64,000 bases of DNA from an uncultured Lachnospiraceae bacterium. Lineage in GTDB: Bacteria; Bacillota; Clostridia; Lachnospirales; Lachnospiraceae. The position numbers were made by a program, and so were the translations under genes. Location of the stretch: positions 23,485-87,484 of the forward strand of contig CAJTYM010000011.1 of NCBI GenBank assembly GCA_910583835.1. Direction: 5' to 3'. The notes below the pieces were generated by a model that saw nothing but the letters and a program-made list of their open reading frames with translations, did not search any database and was not told the DNA's origin. Below, piece by piece: positions 26,827 through 35,720 of this stretch; position 1 is the first letter of the stretch; each line of letters begins with the position of its first letter.

Positions 26827-27780
26827 ATGGAAAGACAGATGAAACCAGGGAAAGTGGCGGTGATTGGCTGCGGGTTTGTCGGTTCTGCCACAGCGTTTGC
26901 CCTCATGCAGAGCAAGCTGTTTACGGAAATGGTTCTGCTTGATATTGATTTCGATAAAGCGGACGGTGAGGCAATGGATATCGCCCACGGCATTCCCTTT
27001 GCCGGGCAGATGAAGATTTATGCCGGAAATTATGAGGATATTGCAGATGCAGGAATCATCATTATAACGGCGGGCGCGAACCAGAAGCCGGATGAGACCA
27101 GGCTGGACTTAGTGAACAAGAACATTGCCGTCTATAAAAATATTATTCCCAAAATTGCCGTACAGGGATTTGAGGGCATTCTGCTGATTGTGTCAAATCC
27201 GGTGGATATCCTGACCTATGCCGCCGTAAAACTGAGCGGTTTTCCAGAAAACAGGGTCATAGGAGCGGGCACGGTCCTCGATACGGCAAGGCTCAAATAT
27301 GCGCTGAGCGAGCATCTAGGCGTGGACAGCCGCAACCTCCACTCCTTTATCATCGGCGAGCACGGCGATAGTGAAATTGCCGCCTGGAGCAGCACGAACG
27401 TGTCGGGCATTCCGCTGGACGATTTCTGTGAAATGCGCGGACATTTCAACCATGCGCAGGCGATGCGGGAGATTGCAGAGGACGTCAAGAACAGCGCCTA
27501 TGAGATAATTGAGAAAAAAGATGCCACTTACTATGGTATTGCCATGTCTGTCAAACGTATCTGTGAAAGCATTGTCAGGGATGAGAAATCTATCCTGCCA
27601 GTGTCGGCTGTCATGCACGGATATTATGGAATCGAGGGAATTGCCCTCAGTATGCCGGCGATTGTGGGGGCAAATGGTGTGGAGACCCATGTGCCGATTT
27701 CGCTGAATGAGGAGGAGGAAAAAGCGCTTAGCCATTCCGTGGAGACAATCAAGGGAATTGTGTCCCAGCTTAGTTTATAG
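26827..27780 (+). CDS. ldh: L-lactate dehydrogenase
   Basis: NAD-dependent L-lactate dehydrogenase, reducing pyruvate to lactate and regenerating NAD. The 317-residue protein has Rossmann motif VIGCGFVGSATA, the substrate-loop Arg in DETRLDL, NPVDILTY, and the catalytic His in IIGEHGDSE. The Gln/Arg pattern near ANQKPDETR distinguishes it from malate dehydrogenase (Gln at the specificity site). The ATG at 26827 follows AAAGAGG; an upstream start at 26803 lacks a good site. Its own promoter lies in an inverted repeat. A strong terminator follows, ending the carbohydrate region. Confidence 0.93.
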   Translation: MERQMKPGKVAVIGCGFVGSATAFALMQSKLFTEMVLLDIDFDKADGEAMDIAHGIPFAGQMKIYAGNYEDIADAGIIIITAGANQKPDETRLDLVNKNIAVYKNIIPKIAVQGFEGILLIVSNPVDILTYAAVKLSGFPENRVIGAGTVLDTARLKYALSEHLGVDSRNLHSFIIGEHGDSEIAAWSSTNVSGIPLDDFCEMRGHFNHAQAMREIAEDVKNSAYEIIEKKDATYYGIAMSVKRICESIVRDEKSILPVSAVMHGYYGIEGIALSMPAIVGANGVETHVPISLNEEEEKALSHSVETIKGIVSQLSL

Positions 27781-27802
27781 TGAAATTTTGTAGAAATGCA
27801 GG

Positions 27803-27838
27803 AAACGCTGGCTCAGGTAATGGGAGTCAGCGTTTTTT
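27803..27838 (+). terminator. Rho-independent terminator after ldh
   Basis: Arms AAACGCTGGCTC (27803-27814) and GAGTCAGCGTTT (27824-27835), paired with a single mismatch, are followed by T residues. Confidence 0.85.
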
Positions 27839-27923
27839 AATGAAAAATTACGTGCTTCTAATACGGAAATATGTTAATATTAACCATGTATAGTTTTATC
27901 CAAATATCGGAGGAGGAACTGCA

Positions 27924-27974
27924 ATGGCAAATAGCGATAACGCAAAAATCTCAGAGAAATGGTATGTTGATTAG
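27924..27974 (+). other. Short ORF with strong ribosome site (16 aa), probable remnant
   Basis: ATG preceded by GGAGGAGGAACTGCA opens a 16-codon frame (MANSDNAKISEKWYVD) that stops abruptly. The excellent initiation site and lack of continuation suggest the 5' end of a deleted gene. The rest of 27839-28014 shows nothing else. Confidence 0.35.
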
Positions 27975-28014
27975 AATCTTGCAAAATAACAGTAGGAGTT
28001 AAGTGGAGGTTTTC

Positions 28015-29051
28015 ATGACAATAGAGGAACTTAAAAAACTCATTGAAATAGGTGAGAAAATCGACATTGAATTCAAGAAATCTCAGGATGAATTGAATAA
28101 AGATTTGTATGAGTCTGTGTGTTCTTTTAACAATAGAGATGGTGGACACATTTTTTGTAAATAAGGTATATCCCAATTTGGGATTGGAGTTTTTGGACTT
28201 TGATGTTATCAAAAGAGCAAAGAAGTTGGCAATGGGAGAGTAGACAACCATGCATGGACAGATATGAACGAGGAGGAAATTCTTAGAAGTTCAGGTCTGG
28301 TTTTGACGGATTCAGATACTGGAAAAGAAGGAATTACCCTTGCGGCAATATTACTTTTTGGTAAAGACAGTACAATAATGTCAGTATTGCCACAATATAA
28401 GACAGATGCAATTTACAGAGTAAAGAATGTAGATCGTTATGATGACAGAGAAGTAACAATTACAAATCTCATAGACAGTTTTCTCAGATTGATGGATTTT
28501 GGCAAGAAGCATTTAAATGATGTTTTTGTTCTTGAGGGAGAGCAGAGTGTAAGCGCAAGAGATAAGATTCTTAGAGAGATTATTTCAAACATTTTAGCGC
28601 ACAGGGATTATTCCAGTGCTTATCCAGCAAAGCTTATTATTGAACAAGAAAATATACAAAGCTTTACTCAGGTGGAACACCTATTTTTGTTGAGGATAAT
28701 ATATTCCAGATTACAATACCCATTGATAATGTTGCTAATCTTAAGGTTGGTCCAACGGCTGCGGAAATAATAACAAAAAATGTTGTTGCTAGTCAAAAAG
28801 CGAGCGATATTTTGGGCGATATTTTGAGCGATATTTTGAGCGATAAATTAACTGGAAAAGAAAAAGTATTTTTAGAAATACTTATTCATCAGCTAAAAGA
28901 AGACAAATATGTTACAACGACAATCATGTCAAATATAACAAGTATTCCGGTATCTACAATTAGAAGATATATGAAAAAATTCTGTCAATTAGGTATATTA
29001 GTGTCAGAAGGAAAAAATAAAAGCACACAATATCGTTTAAAGAAGATTTGA
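28015..29051 (+). pseudogene. Broken AlbA_2/COG2865-type ATP-binding regulator gene
   Basis: Three out-of-register pieces of one family are seen. 28015-28161 gives MTIEELKKLIEIGEKIDIEF and FNNRDGGHIF, the AlbA_2 start, then a stop. 28264-28770 gives the middle (LAAILLFGKD, REIISNILAHRDYSSAYPAK), where the N-terminal link has been deleted and the frame shifts after IEQENIQ. 28812-29051 gives the C-terminal winged helix (SNITSIPVSTIRRYM). The 12-bp unit GCGATATTTTGA/G repeats three times at 28804-28839 (DILSDILSD). Intact members are about 450-550 residues. Not functional as one protein. Confidence 0.75.
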
Positions 29052-29059
29052 TAGTAAAT

Positions 29060-29989
29060 ATGGAGGGAAATATTGTGCATACGAATAATGAAATTGAAGC
29101 TGTTATTACGAGTTTCAACCAGAAATCTATGATTTATGAAGCTGTCCATTCCTTGTGCTGTCAGACTGCAAGACCGAAAAGGATTATCATTGTAGACGAT
29201 GGCACAACGGATGAAGAATCTAGAAATGTTTTGCAAGAGATAGAAGCAGATAGCGACCTGTCCGTTCCGGTGATTGTCATCCGTCAGCCCAATAAAGGGG
29301 TGTCGGCAGCAAGGAATGCAGGTATCGGTGCCTCTAAAGCTTCTTTGGTGTTGGTGCTTGATGGGGATGACAGCCTGGAACCTTCTTTTATTGAAGAAGC
29401 CAGTCAATTGTTAAATGAAAACCCATCCATGGTTGCAGCCTCTTCTTGGATGCATACCTTTGGCGCTCTTGAATCCACTGTATGCCCACCTGGGGGAGCT
29501 GCTATTGCATTCCTGGCGCGTAATTGCTGTCCTGCGACACATATTTTCCGCCGCGAAGCATGGCGGCAATGCGGTGGGTATGACGAAACGATGCGCAGTG
29601 GTTTTGAAGATTGGGACTTCTTTTTAAGCATGTTGGAAACTGCCCCTGGTACATATATTGGAATTGTGGAAAAGCCGCTGATAAATTATCGTACCACACC
29701 TGCGTCATCAAATATCAGAAGTATGGAAAAGCGGCTGCAGCTTATGCGTTATATAATCGAGAAGCATATAAATATTTATCAGGAACATATGACAGAGGCA
29801 ATTTTGGGAATTGAGGCCGCATCTATTTCCAGGCTTTATGGCTGGGAAAGTGAAATGATACATGCGAAATTACATGGGCAAGAATTAAGCAAAATTTCAA
29901 ATGAATTTATGGAAAGCCCATCTTATGGAGACGGAGGGATGGCAGCAGCCGTGCGTATTGCGTCAATGAATCAATCTGCAATTTTATGA
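29060..29989 (+). CDS. Family 2 glycosyltransferase
   Basis: A GT-A fold glycosyltransferase of 309 residues. VITSFNQKSMI is the N-terminal strand, VDDGTTDEE the nucleotide-binding motif, VSAARNAGI the ribose-binding motif, DGDDSL the metal-binding DxD-type motif, and GFEDWDFFLSM the acceptor-site acidic ED motif. The start used is the ATG at 29060 after TATGGAGG; an earlier in-frame start lies inside the preceding pseudogene. It has no transmembrane segment. Donor and acceptor are unknown. It stands alone among gene debris, so it may be a leftover from a larger polysaccharide or peptide-modification locus. Confidence 0.85.
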   Translation: MEGNIVHTNNEIEAVITSFNQKSMIYEAVHSLCCQTARPKRIIIVDDGTTDEESRNVLQEIEADSDLSVPVIVIRQPNKGVSAARNAGIGASKASLVLVLDGDDSLEPSFIEEASQLLNENPSMVAASSWMHTFGALESTVCPPGGAAIAFLARNCCPATHIFRREAWRQCGGYDETMRSGFEDWDFFLSMLETAPGTYIGIVEKPLINYRTTPASSNIRSMEKRLQLMRYIIEKHINIYQEHMTEAILGIEAASISRLYGWESEMIHAKLHGQELSKISNEFMESPSYGDGGMAAAVRIASMNQSAIL

Positions 29990-30060
29990 ACTGCGTTTTT
30001 CGGTATCCATGAAAATGGGATAAGGCATAGATTGATGGAGAAACGGTAAGGAGGCATATT

Positions 30061-30570
30061 ATGATGAAAGTACAGGTAAAACCCTTAGAGGGCATAGTGT
30101 TAAACGGTAAGACAATTTCGTTGCATTGTTCCAGGGAAGCGGTGGAAGAAATTCTCGGAGAGCCGGACAGATGGAAGAATTCGTACTATTATTATCATAA
30201 TGAACTGCGATTTGATTTTAATAGTGACAATGAACTTGAATTTATTGAATTTTTAGCTGGCCATGACAGCAGGCTGCAGCCTGAAATATATGGAATCTGT
30301 CCTTTTCAGGTTGCTGCCGATGAGGTATATGCAGTTTTGTCGGAGCATAATCAAGGAGAGATTGACGATAGCGAAAACGGTTATTCCTATGGATTTTTGG
30401 AAACCAGTATAGGGATATACAGACCGCGAATCCCCGATGATGTTTTGGAAATGGAGGAAGAGGCCAGAGAAAGCGGCGAGCCGTTAAGCAAAGAAGAGTA
30501 TGAATATGAGATGAAAAAGGCGAACTATTGGGCAACTTTTGGGTTGGGTGTGGAAGGATATTATAAATGA
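30061..30570 (+). CDS. Hypothetical protein, 169 aa
   Basis: I do not recognise a family. The start follows TAAGGAGG, so the gene is probably real. The protein is soluble and acidic, with an N-terminal pattern (KPLEGIVLNGKTISL, then EILGEPD) that recalls small Firmicutes proteins with a SmpA/BamE-like or immunity-protein fold, a Tyr-rich strand (SYYYYHNEL) and an acidic C-terminal helix. It stands alone, flanked by a glycosyltransferase and a relic, in a region of genomic turnover. An immunity-like role is only a guess. Confidence 0.6.
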   Translation: MMKVQVKPLEGIVLNGKTISLHCSREAVEEILGEPDRWKNSYYYYHNELRFDFNSDNELEFIEFLAGHDSRLQPEIYGICPFQVAADEVYAVLSEHNQGEIDDSENGYSYGFLETSIGIYRPRIPDDVLEMEEEARESGEPLSKEEYEYEMKKANYWATFGLGVEGYYK

Positions 30571-30640
30571 GTCTTGATTTATAGTAATTTAAAGAGTAGT
30601 ATGAGTGTTTAGATGCGTTGTTAATTGGAGGCGATACTGT

Positions 30641-31044
30641 TGGTTGAAAAGACCTGCCGTCCCGCAGATACAAGATTATTACAGGAATTAGAATTGGAAG
30701 GACAACATGTTTATTTTGATTCCCTGCAAGAAATTGGTATGGAATATAATGAGGCAAGAGCATTAGAATTGTGTAAGACGTGGATAGAACGCGATGAATT
30801 TATTGACCGGAAAGAATTTGGAGGTCCGATTTATCAGCAGATTGATGAAGCCTATAAATTTGTTCTGCGCCATATTAATAGAGGTGCAGAAATTAATGGA
30901 ATTGTTGAGGCTTGGGGAACTGGGCTTGGCAGGATTCAAAAAAGCTGCCGGGAACATAATTTGCAACAACCCATTATTGAGGAATTTGGCGTTGGATTGT
31001 GCTGCAATAAAAAGGAGCGATATCATGTCGGAACGGACAAATAA
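30641..31044 (+). pseudogene. Internally deleted AlbA_2/COG2865-type gene remnant
   Basis: The frame holds two distant parts of the same family joined together: DRKEFGGPIYQQIDEAYKFV and LRHINRGAEING, from the middle of COG2865-like proteins, then IVEAWGTGLGRIQKSCREHN, from near the end, where helicase-type members have EAWGRGIEKI. More than 100 residues that should lie between are missing, including the HRDY region. The first codons look like an unrelated leader. It overlaps the MATE gene start by 20 bp. This is the second relic of this family within 3 kb. Confidence 0.65.
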
Positions 31045-32389
31045 AGAATTATTTGAACAAGCAAAAGTTTCCTCCGCTGTTATCAGGTTGGCGATACCAA
31101 CAATTATCAGTTCGCTTGTGATGGTCATCTATAACCTGGCGGATACTTATTTTGTCGGCCTGCTGGATGACCCGGTACAGACCGCTGCGGTTACGCTGGC
31201 AGCCCCGGCGCTGCTCGCATTCAATGCCATAAATAACTTGTTTGGCGTTGGGACTTCAAGTGCGATGAGCCGTCTGCTTGGCAAAGGAGAGACGGAAAAG
31301 GTCAAGGATTGTTCTGCCTTTGGCTTTTACTGCGCCTTGTTTTGCGCCGGACTGTTCTTTTTGCTCACATATGTATTTTTAAACCCACTGGTCCGTCTGC
31401 TGGGGGCGGATACGGACAATTTTGCCGCTACCTTTGCCTATATGAAATGGGCGGTTTCTTTTGGGGCAATCCCCTCCATTCTTAATGTGGTGTTTGCCTA
31501 TCTGGTGCGGTCGGAGGGAAATGCCATGCATGCCAGCATCGGAACCATGAGCGGGTGCATTCTGAATATGATTCTGGACCCCTTTTTTATTCTGCCCATG
31601 GGACTTAACATGGGAGCGGCGGGAGCAGGACTTGCCACATTCCTTTCCAACTGCATGGCATGTCTGTATTTTCTTGTCCTGATTTATGTCAGGCGCAGAA
31701 GAACCTGTGTCTGTATTGATATCCGGCGTTTTTCTTTTGATAAATCTATGGTTGCCGATATATTTGGCGTAGGGATTCCGGCAGCGGTACAGAATCTTTT
31801 AAACGTAACCGGAATGACAGTCTTTAATAATTTTGCTACTGTTTATGGCTCGGAGGTAGTGGCGGCGATGGGGATAGTGCAGAAGATTCAGCTGGTTCCC
31901 TTGCAGATAACCTTAGGCGCGACACAGGGAATCATGCCGTTTGTCGGTTATAATTATGGAAGCGGAAACAGGGAGCGTATGAAAGAAGCTGTGCTGTATC
32001 TCTTGAAACGAACCATCCTGATGCTGTTTCTCGTGGCTGCGGCGGGCAGCCTGGCGTCCGGCAGCCTGATAGGGCTTTTTATCAAGAATGAGGCAGTTGT
32101 CTCCTATGGTTCTCGTTTTTTGGTCGGTTTTTTGTTTGCCTTGCCCTTTGCCTGCCTGGACTATACGACAGTCGGAGTATTCCAGGCAGTTGGTGCGGGG
32201 AAGAAGTCATTGCTGTTCGCATTTCTGCGGAAGATTGTCCTGGAAATTCCGGCGCTGGCGTTACTCAATTATTTCTTCCCCCTGTATGGAATGACCTACG
32301 CTTCCATGTGCGCAGAAATTATTTTATCGTTGCTGGCAGCGAGGATGCTATGGGCGATATTACAGGGAAAAAGTATAAAAGGAATCTGA
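31025..32389 (+). CDS. MATE family efflux transporter
   Basis: A 12-helix exporter of the MATE family (454 residues). IPTIISSLVMVIYNLADTYFV is helix 1 and its following loop. NVVFAYLVRSEGNAMHASIG is the conserved RxEG loop, with a matching second-half pattern QGIMPFVGYNYGSGN. It exchanges sodium or protons for drugs or metabolites. The ATG at 31025 is 6 bp after AAGGAGCG. The gene ends 13 bp before a FadR-type regulator, so they are probably co-transcribed; that may allow feedback control, but the regulator better matches the ilvC operator downstream. Confidence 0.93.
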   Translation: MSERTNKELFEQAKVSSAVIRLAIPTIISSLVMVIYNLADTYFVGLLDDPVQTAAVTLAAPALLAFNAINNLFGVGTSSAMSRLLGKGETEKVKDCSAFGFYCALFCAGLFFLLTYVFLNPLVRLLGADTDNFAATFAYMKWAVSFGAIPSILNVVFAYLVRSEGNAMHASIGTMSGCILNMILDPFFILPMGLNMGAAGAGLATFLSNCMACLYFLVLIYVRRRRTCVCIDIRRFSFDKSMVADIFGVGIPAAVQNLLNVTGMTVFNNFATVYGSEVVAAMGIVQKIQLVPLQITLGATQGIMPFVGYNYGSGNRERMKEAVLYLLKRTILMLFLVAAAGSLASGSLIGLFIKNEAVVSYGSRFLVGFLFALPFACLDYTTVGVFQAVGAGKKSLLFAFLRKIVLEIPALALLNYFFPLYGMTYASMCAEIILSLLAARMLWAILQGKSIKGI

Positions 32390-32402
32390 AAGGAAAAACA
32401 TT

Positions 32403-33098
32403 ATGCAGGAAGTTAGTTTGGCAAAACGCACAGCAGATAAATTAAGGGATTTGATACTGACAGAGAACGTATATAAATTCGGGGATAAACTTCCCAATGA
32501 AAATGTGCTTTCCGCCCAACTGGATGTCAGCAGGACAACGCTTAGGGAAGCCGTTCACATTCTGCTGTCGGAAGGGCTTTTAAATGTCCAGAGGGGCAGG
32601 GGGACGTTTGTTGTGGAGCAATGGGAGCGTCCGGCAGACAGTGGGATTGATTTGCAGGAACTCAGCAGTAAGAAAGTGACTTTGCGTGATTTGTATGAGA
32701 CGAGGATGATATTTGAGCCGGAGGCTGCTGCTTTGGCGTGTAAGAGGGCGAGTGATGAGGAAATTATACATATTTTGGAATTGGGGAAACAATGTCAGGC
32801 TTCCTTAAACGAGAGCGTGGTCGGCAAGCAGAGAATTGAATCGGAGATTGCTTTTCATGGCGCGCTTATCAGGGCGTCCCACAATGAATTCATTGGACAG
32901 TTTCTGCCGGTGCTGACTGCAACGATAGAAAAGACGTTTGATTTGAACCATAATCTTCATATCATTGCCAAAGAAGCGTATGCAGACCACGTAATGATTA
33001 TGAAGTTTTTAGAACAGAGGAATCCGGAGGCAATTAAATGTGCCATCAAGATACATCTGAACAATGCCATGATTACGGAGGAATTGGAAAAACCATAG
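32403..33098 (+). CDS. GntR/FadR-family transcriptional regulator
   Basis: A 231-residue regulator: N-terminal winged helix (residues 8-75) with LPNENVLSAQLDVSRTTLRE and the wing GLLNVQRGRGTFV, then a helical FCD sensor domain (about 95-225) with metal/ligand-binding histidines in IAFHGALIRASHNE. It follows the MATE gene by 13 bp and precedes ilvC. A site matching the FadR-subfamily consensus TNGTNNNACNA overlaps the ilvC promoter, so ilvC is the likely target, probably as repression relieved by a small carboxylate. Confidence 0.9.
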   Translation: MQEVSLAKRTADKLRDLILTENVYKFGDKLPNENVLSAQLDVSRTTLREAVHILLSEGLLNVQRGRGTFVVEQWERPADSGIDLQELSSKKVTLRDLYETRMIFEPEAAALACKRASDEEIIHILELGKQCQASLNESVVGKQRIESEIAFHGALIRASHNEFIGQFLPVLTATIEKTFDLNHNLHIIAKEAYADHVMIMKFLEQRNPEAIKCAIKIHLNNAMITEELEKP

Positions 33099-33126
33099 AC
33101 AGCGTATACGTTTATTCCCATAAAGG

Positions 33127-33168
33127 TCAAATACCTCGTCAGCTTGCTGCGGGGTATTTGATTTTTTG
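33127..33168 (+). terminator. Terminator after the FadR-type gene
   Basis: TCAAATACC (33127-33135) pairs with GGTATTTGA (33153-33161) and is followed by TTTTTT. It separates the regulator transcript from the ilvC promoter. Confidence 0.8.
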
Positions 33169-33177
33169 GAAATATCC

Positions 33178-33217
33178 TTGACAAATCACCCTATAAGTTG
33201 TATAGTTGTCATACAAC
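33178..33217 (+). promoter_or_regulatory. ilvC promoter with FadR-type operator
   Basis: TTGACA (33178-33183), 17 bp, TATAGT (33201-33206): a near-consensus promoter 47 bp upstream of ilvC. TTGTCATACAA at 33206-33216 fits the FadR-subfamily consensus TNGTNNNACNA, and GTTGTAT/ATACAAC (33197-33203 and 33211-33217) form a wider inverted repeat. No T-box or riboswitch is seen. Confidence 0.7.
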
Positions 33218-33252
33218 ATAAGATAGGATGTATTATTAAAGGAGGAACAAAC

Positions 33253-34272
33253 ATGAACGAAGCGAAGATTTACTATGGAGAAGACTGCAACATGAGCCTT
33301 TTGGAAGGGAAAACCATTGCAGTCATCGGGTATGGAAGCCAGGGACATGCACATGCGTTGAACGCGAAAGAGTCCGGCTGTAATGTCATCATTGGCCTTT
33401 ACGAGGGAAGCAAATCATGGAAGAGGGCGGAATCTCAGGGATTTGAAGTATTTACAGCAGCCGAAGCAGCTAAAAAAGCAGATATTATTATGATTTTAAT
33501 CAATGATGAATTGCAGGCGGATATGTATAAGCGAGATATCGAGCCAAATTTGGAGGATGGCAATATGCTGATGTTTGCCCATGGCTTTAACATCCATTTT
33601 GGCTGCATTACACCGCCTGGGAACGTGGATGTCACCATGGTTGCCCCCAAGGGTCCCGGACATACAGTGAGGAGCGAGTATCAGGCGGGCAAGGGTGTGC
33701 CCTGTCTGGTTGCCGTTTCACAGGACGCTACTGGAAAAGCTTTGGAGCGTGCGTTGGCATATGCGCAGGCTATCGGCGGCGCAAGGGCAGGCGTCCTGGA
33801 GACGACTTTCCGCACAGAGACAGAGACAGACCTTTTTGGAGAACAGGCTGTTTTATGCGGCGGCGTCTGCGCATTGATGCAGGCTGGTTTTGAAACGCTT
33901 GTTGAGGCTGGCTACGATGCCAGAAATGCTTATTTTGAGTGTGTACATGAAATGAAGCTGATTGTAGATTTGATTTATCAGTCAGGATTTGCGGGAATGA
34001 GATATTCCATTTCCAATACGGCAGAATATGGCGATTATATTACAGGACCTAAGATTGTCACGGATGACACGAAAAAGGCCATGAAGCAGATTTTATCAGA
34101 TATTCAGGATGGGACATTTGCCAAAGATTTTCTTCTGGAGATGTCTTCCGGTGCACAGGTTCATTTTAATGCCATGAGGAAATTGGCGTCAGAACATCCA
34201 GCAGAAGTAACTGGTGCGGAAATCCGTAAATTATATAGCTGGAATAACGAAGGGAAGCTGCTGGATAATTAA
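33253..34272 (+). CDS. ilvC: Ketol-acid reductoisomerase
   Basis: The second enzyme of valine/isoleucine synthesis, converting acetolactate or acetohydroxybutyrate to the dihydroxyacid with NAD(P)H and Mg. 339 residues, a class I length. The Rossmann motif is VIGYGSQGHAHALNAK; the C-terminal knotted domain has ETETDLFGEQAVLCGG with the metal-binding Asp/Glu, and YSISNTAEYGDY. The ATG at 33253 follows GGAGG at good spacing. It stands alone without ilvBN or ilvD, so it may be a scattered gene or regulated separately by the FadR-type protein upstream. Confidence 0.95.
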   Translation: MNEAKIYYGEDCNMSLLEGKTIAVIGYGSQGHAHALNAKESGCNVIIGLYEGSKSWKRAESQGFEVFTAAEAAKKADIIMILINDELQADMYKRDIEPNLEDGNMLMFAHGFNIHFGCITPPGNVDVTMVAPKGPGHTVRSEYQAGKGVPCLVAVSQDATGKALERALAYAQAIGGARAGVLETTFRTETETDLFGEQAVLCGGVCALMQAGFETLVEAGYDARNAYFECVHEMKLIVDLIYQSGFAGMRYSISNTAEYGDYITGPKIVTDDTKKAMKQILSDIQDGTFAKDFLLEMSSGAQVHFNAMRKLASEHPAEVTGAEIRKLYSWNNEGKLLDN

Positions 34273-34303
34273 ACTGCGGCACAAACTTCCGTGTAACAAA
34301 TCC

Positions 34304-34358
34304 GGGCAGCGCCAAGCACCGTACCCAGAATTTATCTGTGCGATGCCTGGCGCTGCCC
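34304..34358. terminator. Long hairpin between ilvC and the CDF gene
   Basis: GGGCAGCGCCA (34304-34314) pairs with TGGCGCTGCCC (34348-34358), with extra pairing inside. It lies between convergent genes and could end transcription both ways, although poly-T tracts are short. Confidence 0.55.
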
Positions 34359-34364
34359 AGCCGT

Positions 34365-35255
34365 TTATTTCTCCTGTGCTGCAGGATTTACATGTACCAT
34401 AATATGTTTTACTCTGGGAAAATTCTGCTCAATATCATTGTGCACAGTTTCTGCAATATGATGTGCCTTTTCCAGGGTGTATGATGCATTTGCCTGGATT
34501 TCCACATCTACATAAATTTTGTTGCCGAAAATACGTGTCTGCAGTAAGTCAATGTCTAAGACTTGTCTGTTATTCATGACGCAGTCGTAAATATGTCGTT
34601 CTGTTTCCTCATCGCAGGAATGGTCCACCATTTTATTCATGGCATCCTTAAAGATATCAAACGCAGCTTTAGCTATGAATATAAATATTACCAGACTGGC
34701 AATGGAATCCATAATGGGAAAACCAAGCCTTGCCCCGGCGATTCCTATCAGTGCACCTATGGATGAAAATGCATCGGAACGATGATGCCAGGCATCTGCC
34801 ATTAAAGCGTTGGAATCAATCTTTTTCGCATAATGCCTGGTGTACCAAAACATCCCTTCCTTGCTGGCGATTGATATGATTGCTGCTATCAATGCCCAAA
34901 TGCCTGGTACTTTCAAATTGTTATAGTTGCCGTTAAAGATGTTTCTTGCAGCCCCCATGCCGATACCTAGTCCGGTAATAAACAGAACCATTGCCAGGAT
35001 AGTAGCTGCCACACATTCTAAACGCTCATGTCCATAGGGGTGCTGCTTATCAGGCGCCTTTGAGGCTAACTTTATGCCGATGATAACTACAACTGTGCTA
35101 AATATATCTGACGCCGAGTGTATCGCATCGCTAATCATTGCCTGGGAATGGGCAATGGTTCCTGCCAGAATCTTTATAGCAGATAGTGCTAGATTTACTA
35201 AAATCGTAATCAATGATACTTTGTTTGCAGTTCTTTGATAGTCTGTTTCTGTCAC
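34365..35255 (-). CDS. Cation diffusion facilitator (CDF) transporter
   Basis: A divalent metal exporter of 296 residues with six transmembrane helices and a cytosolic C-terminal domain. Family motifs are SDAIHSASDIFSTVVV in helix 2 and DAWHHRSDAFSSIGAL in helix 5, with the metal-site Asp/His residues present (HxxxD in the latter). Zinc, iron or manganese are possible substrates. It is transcribed alone. A copy of the dispersed hairpin repeat lies upstream of it. Confidence 0.92.
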   Translation of the reverse strand: MTETDYQRTANKVSLITILVNLALSAIKILAGTIAHSQAMISDAIHSASDIFSTVVVIIGIKLASKAPDKQHPYGHERLECVAATILAMVLFITGLGIGMGAARNIFNGNYNNLKVPGIWALIAAIISIASKEGMFWYTRHYAKKIDSNALMADAWHHRSDAFSSIGALIGIAGARLGFPIMDSIASLVIFIFIAKAAFDIFKDAMNKMVDHSCDEETERHIYDCVMNNRQVLDIDLLQTRIFGNKIYVDVEIQANASYTLEKAHHIAETVHNDIEQNFPRVKHIMVHVNPAAQEK

Positions 35256-35364
35256 GTTATTCTTATTGATATTTTTTGTTATCTTCCATAATCACTTAGA
35301 ATATTATATGTATGGAGGTTTGTCAGGGTTCCGGCAATTTTGGCTTGGGATAACAGCCGCTGTT

Positions 35365-35410
35365 CTAAGGGTCTTGCCGTCTCTGGCAGCAGAGATATCG
35401 TGCAGAAAAA
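35365..35410 (+). repeat. Dispersed hairpin repeat, copy B
   Basis: The most diverged of three copies: GGGTCTTGCCG, TCTCTGGCAGCAGAGATATC and GTGCAGAAAAA. It lies in the gap between the CDF gene and the Xre gene, immediately beyond the Xre stop. Confidence 0.65.
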
Positions 35411-35412
35411 CC

Positions 35413-35619
35413 TCATTCTTTTTTATCCGTTCTCCCTAACAGATAATCTACAGATACATTATAATAATCTGCAAGTTTAACAAATATTTCTATGGGAATA
35501 TTAATTTTTCCGAGTTCATATTTGGAGTAAGTAGTCTGCTTTATATTTAAATAATCTGCTACTTCCTGCTGTTTTTTGTCACAGTCTTCCCGCAGATTTC
35601 TTATATTCTCAAATATCAT
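35413..35619 (-). CDS. Xre-family regulator divergent from the sigma-factor operon
   Basis: A 68-residue protein that is almost entirely a helix-turn-helix domain: QQEVADYLNIKQTTYSKYE is the recognition region, followed by LADYYNVSVDYLLGRTD. I start at the ATG at 35619 (MIFENIRNLRED) because GAGGTG lies upstream; further upstream methionines have no ribosome site. It is transcribed away from the ECF sigma gene, and an inverted repeat in the shared region overlaps that gene's promoter. Likely a repressor of the sigma operon and itself. Confidence 0.85.
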   Translation of the reverse strand: MIFENIRNLREDCDKKQQEVADYLNIKQTTYSKYELGKINIPIEIFVKLADYYNVSVDYLLGRTDKKE

Positions 35620-35691
35620 ACGAAAACACCTCATAATCGGAATAAATGCGTACATTCATCTATTCAATTATAATAAAGAAAAAGATTTCAA

Positions 35692-35720
35692 TTGAAAAAT
35701 AGTCGCAATACGACTATAAT
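35692..35720 (+). promoter_or_regulatory. Sigma-operon promoter with inverted-repeat operator
   Basis: TTGAAA (35692-35697), 17 bp, TATAAT (35715-35720) form a strong promoter. ATAGTCG and CGACTAT (35699-35705 and 35711-35717), perfect 7-bp arms around 5 bp, fill the spacer. Probable target of the divergent Xre protein. Confidence 0.7.

Noticed and set aside
28804..28844. Possible CRISPR-like or satellite repeat
   Set aside because: The three 12-bp units have no spacers and encode a coiled-coil-like DILSD repeat in the AlbA_2 relic family.
33166..33252. Extended N-terminus for IlvC
   Set aside because: It would translate the promoter and operator; GGAGG precedes the ATG at 33253.
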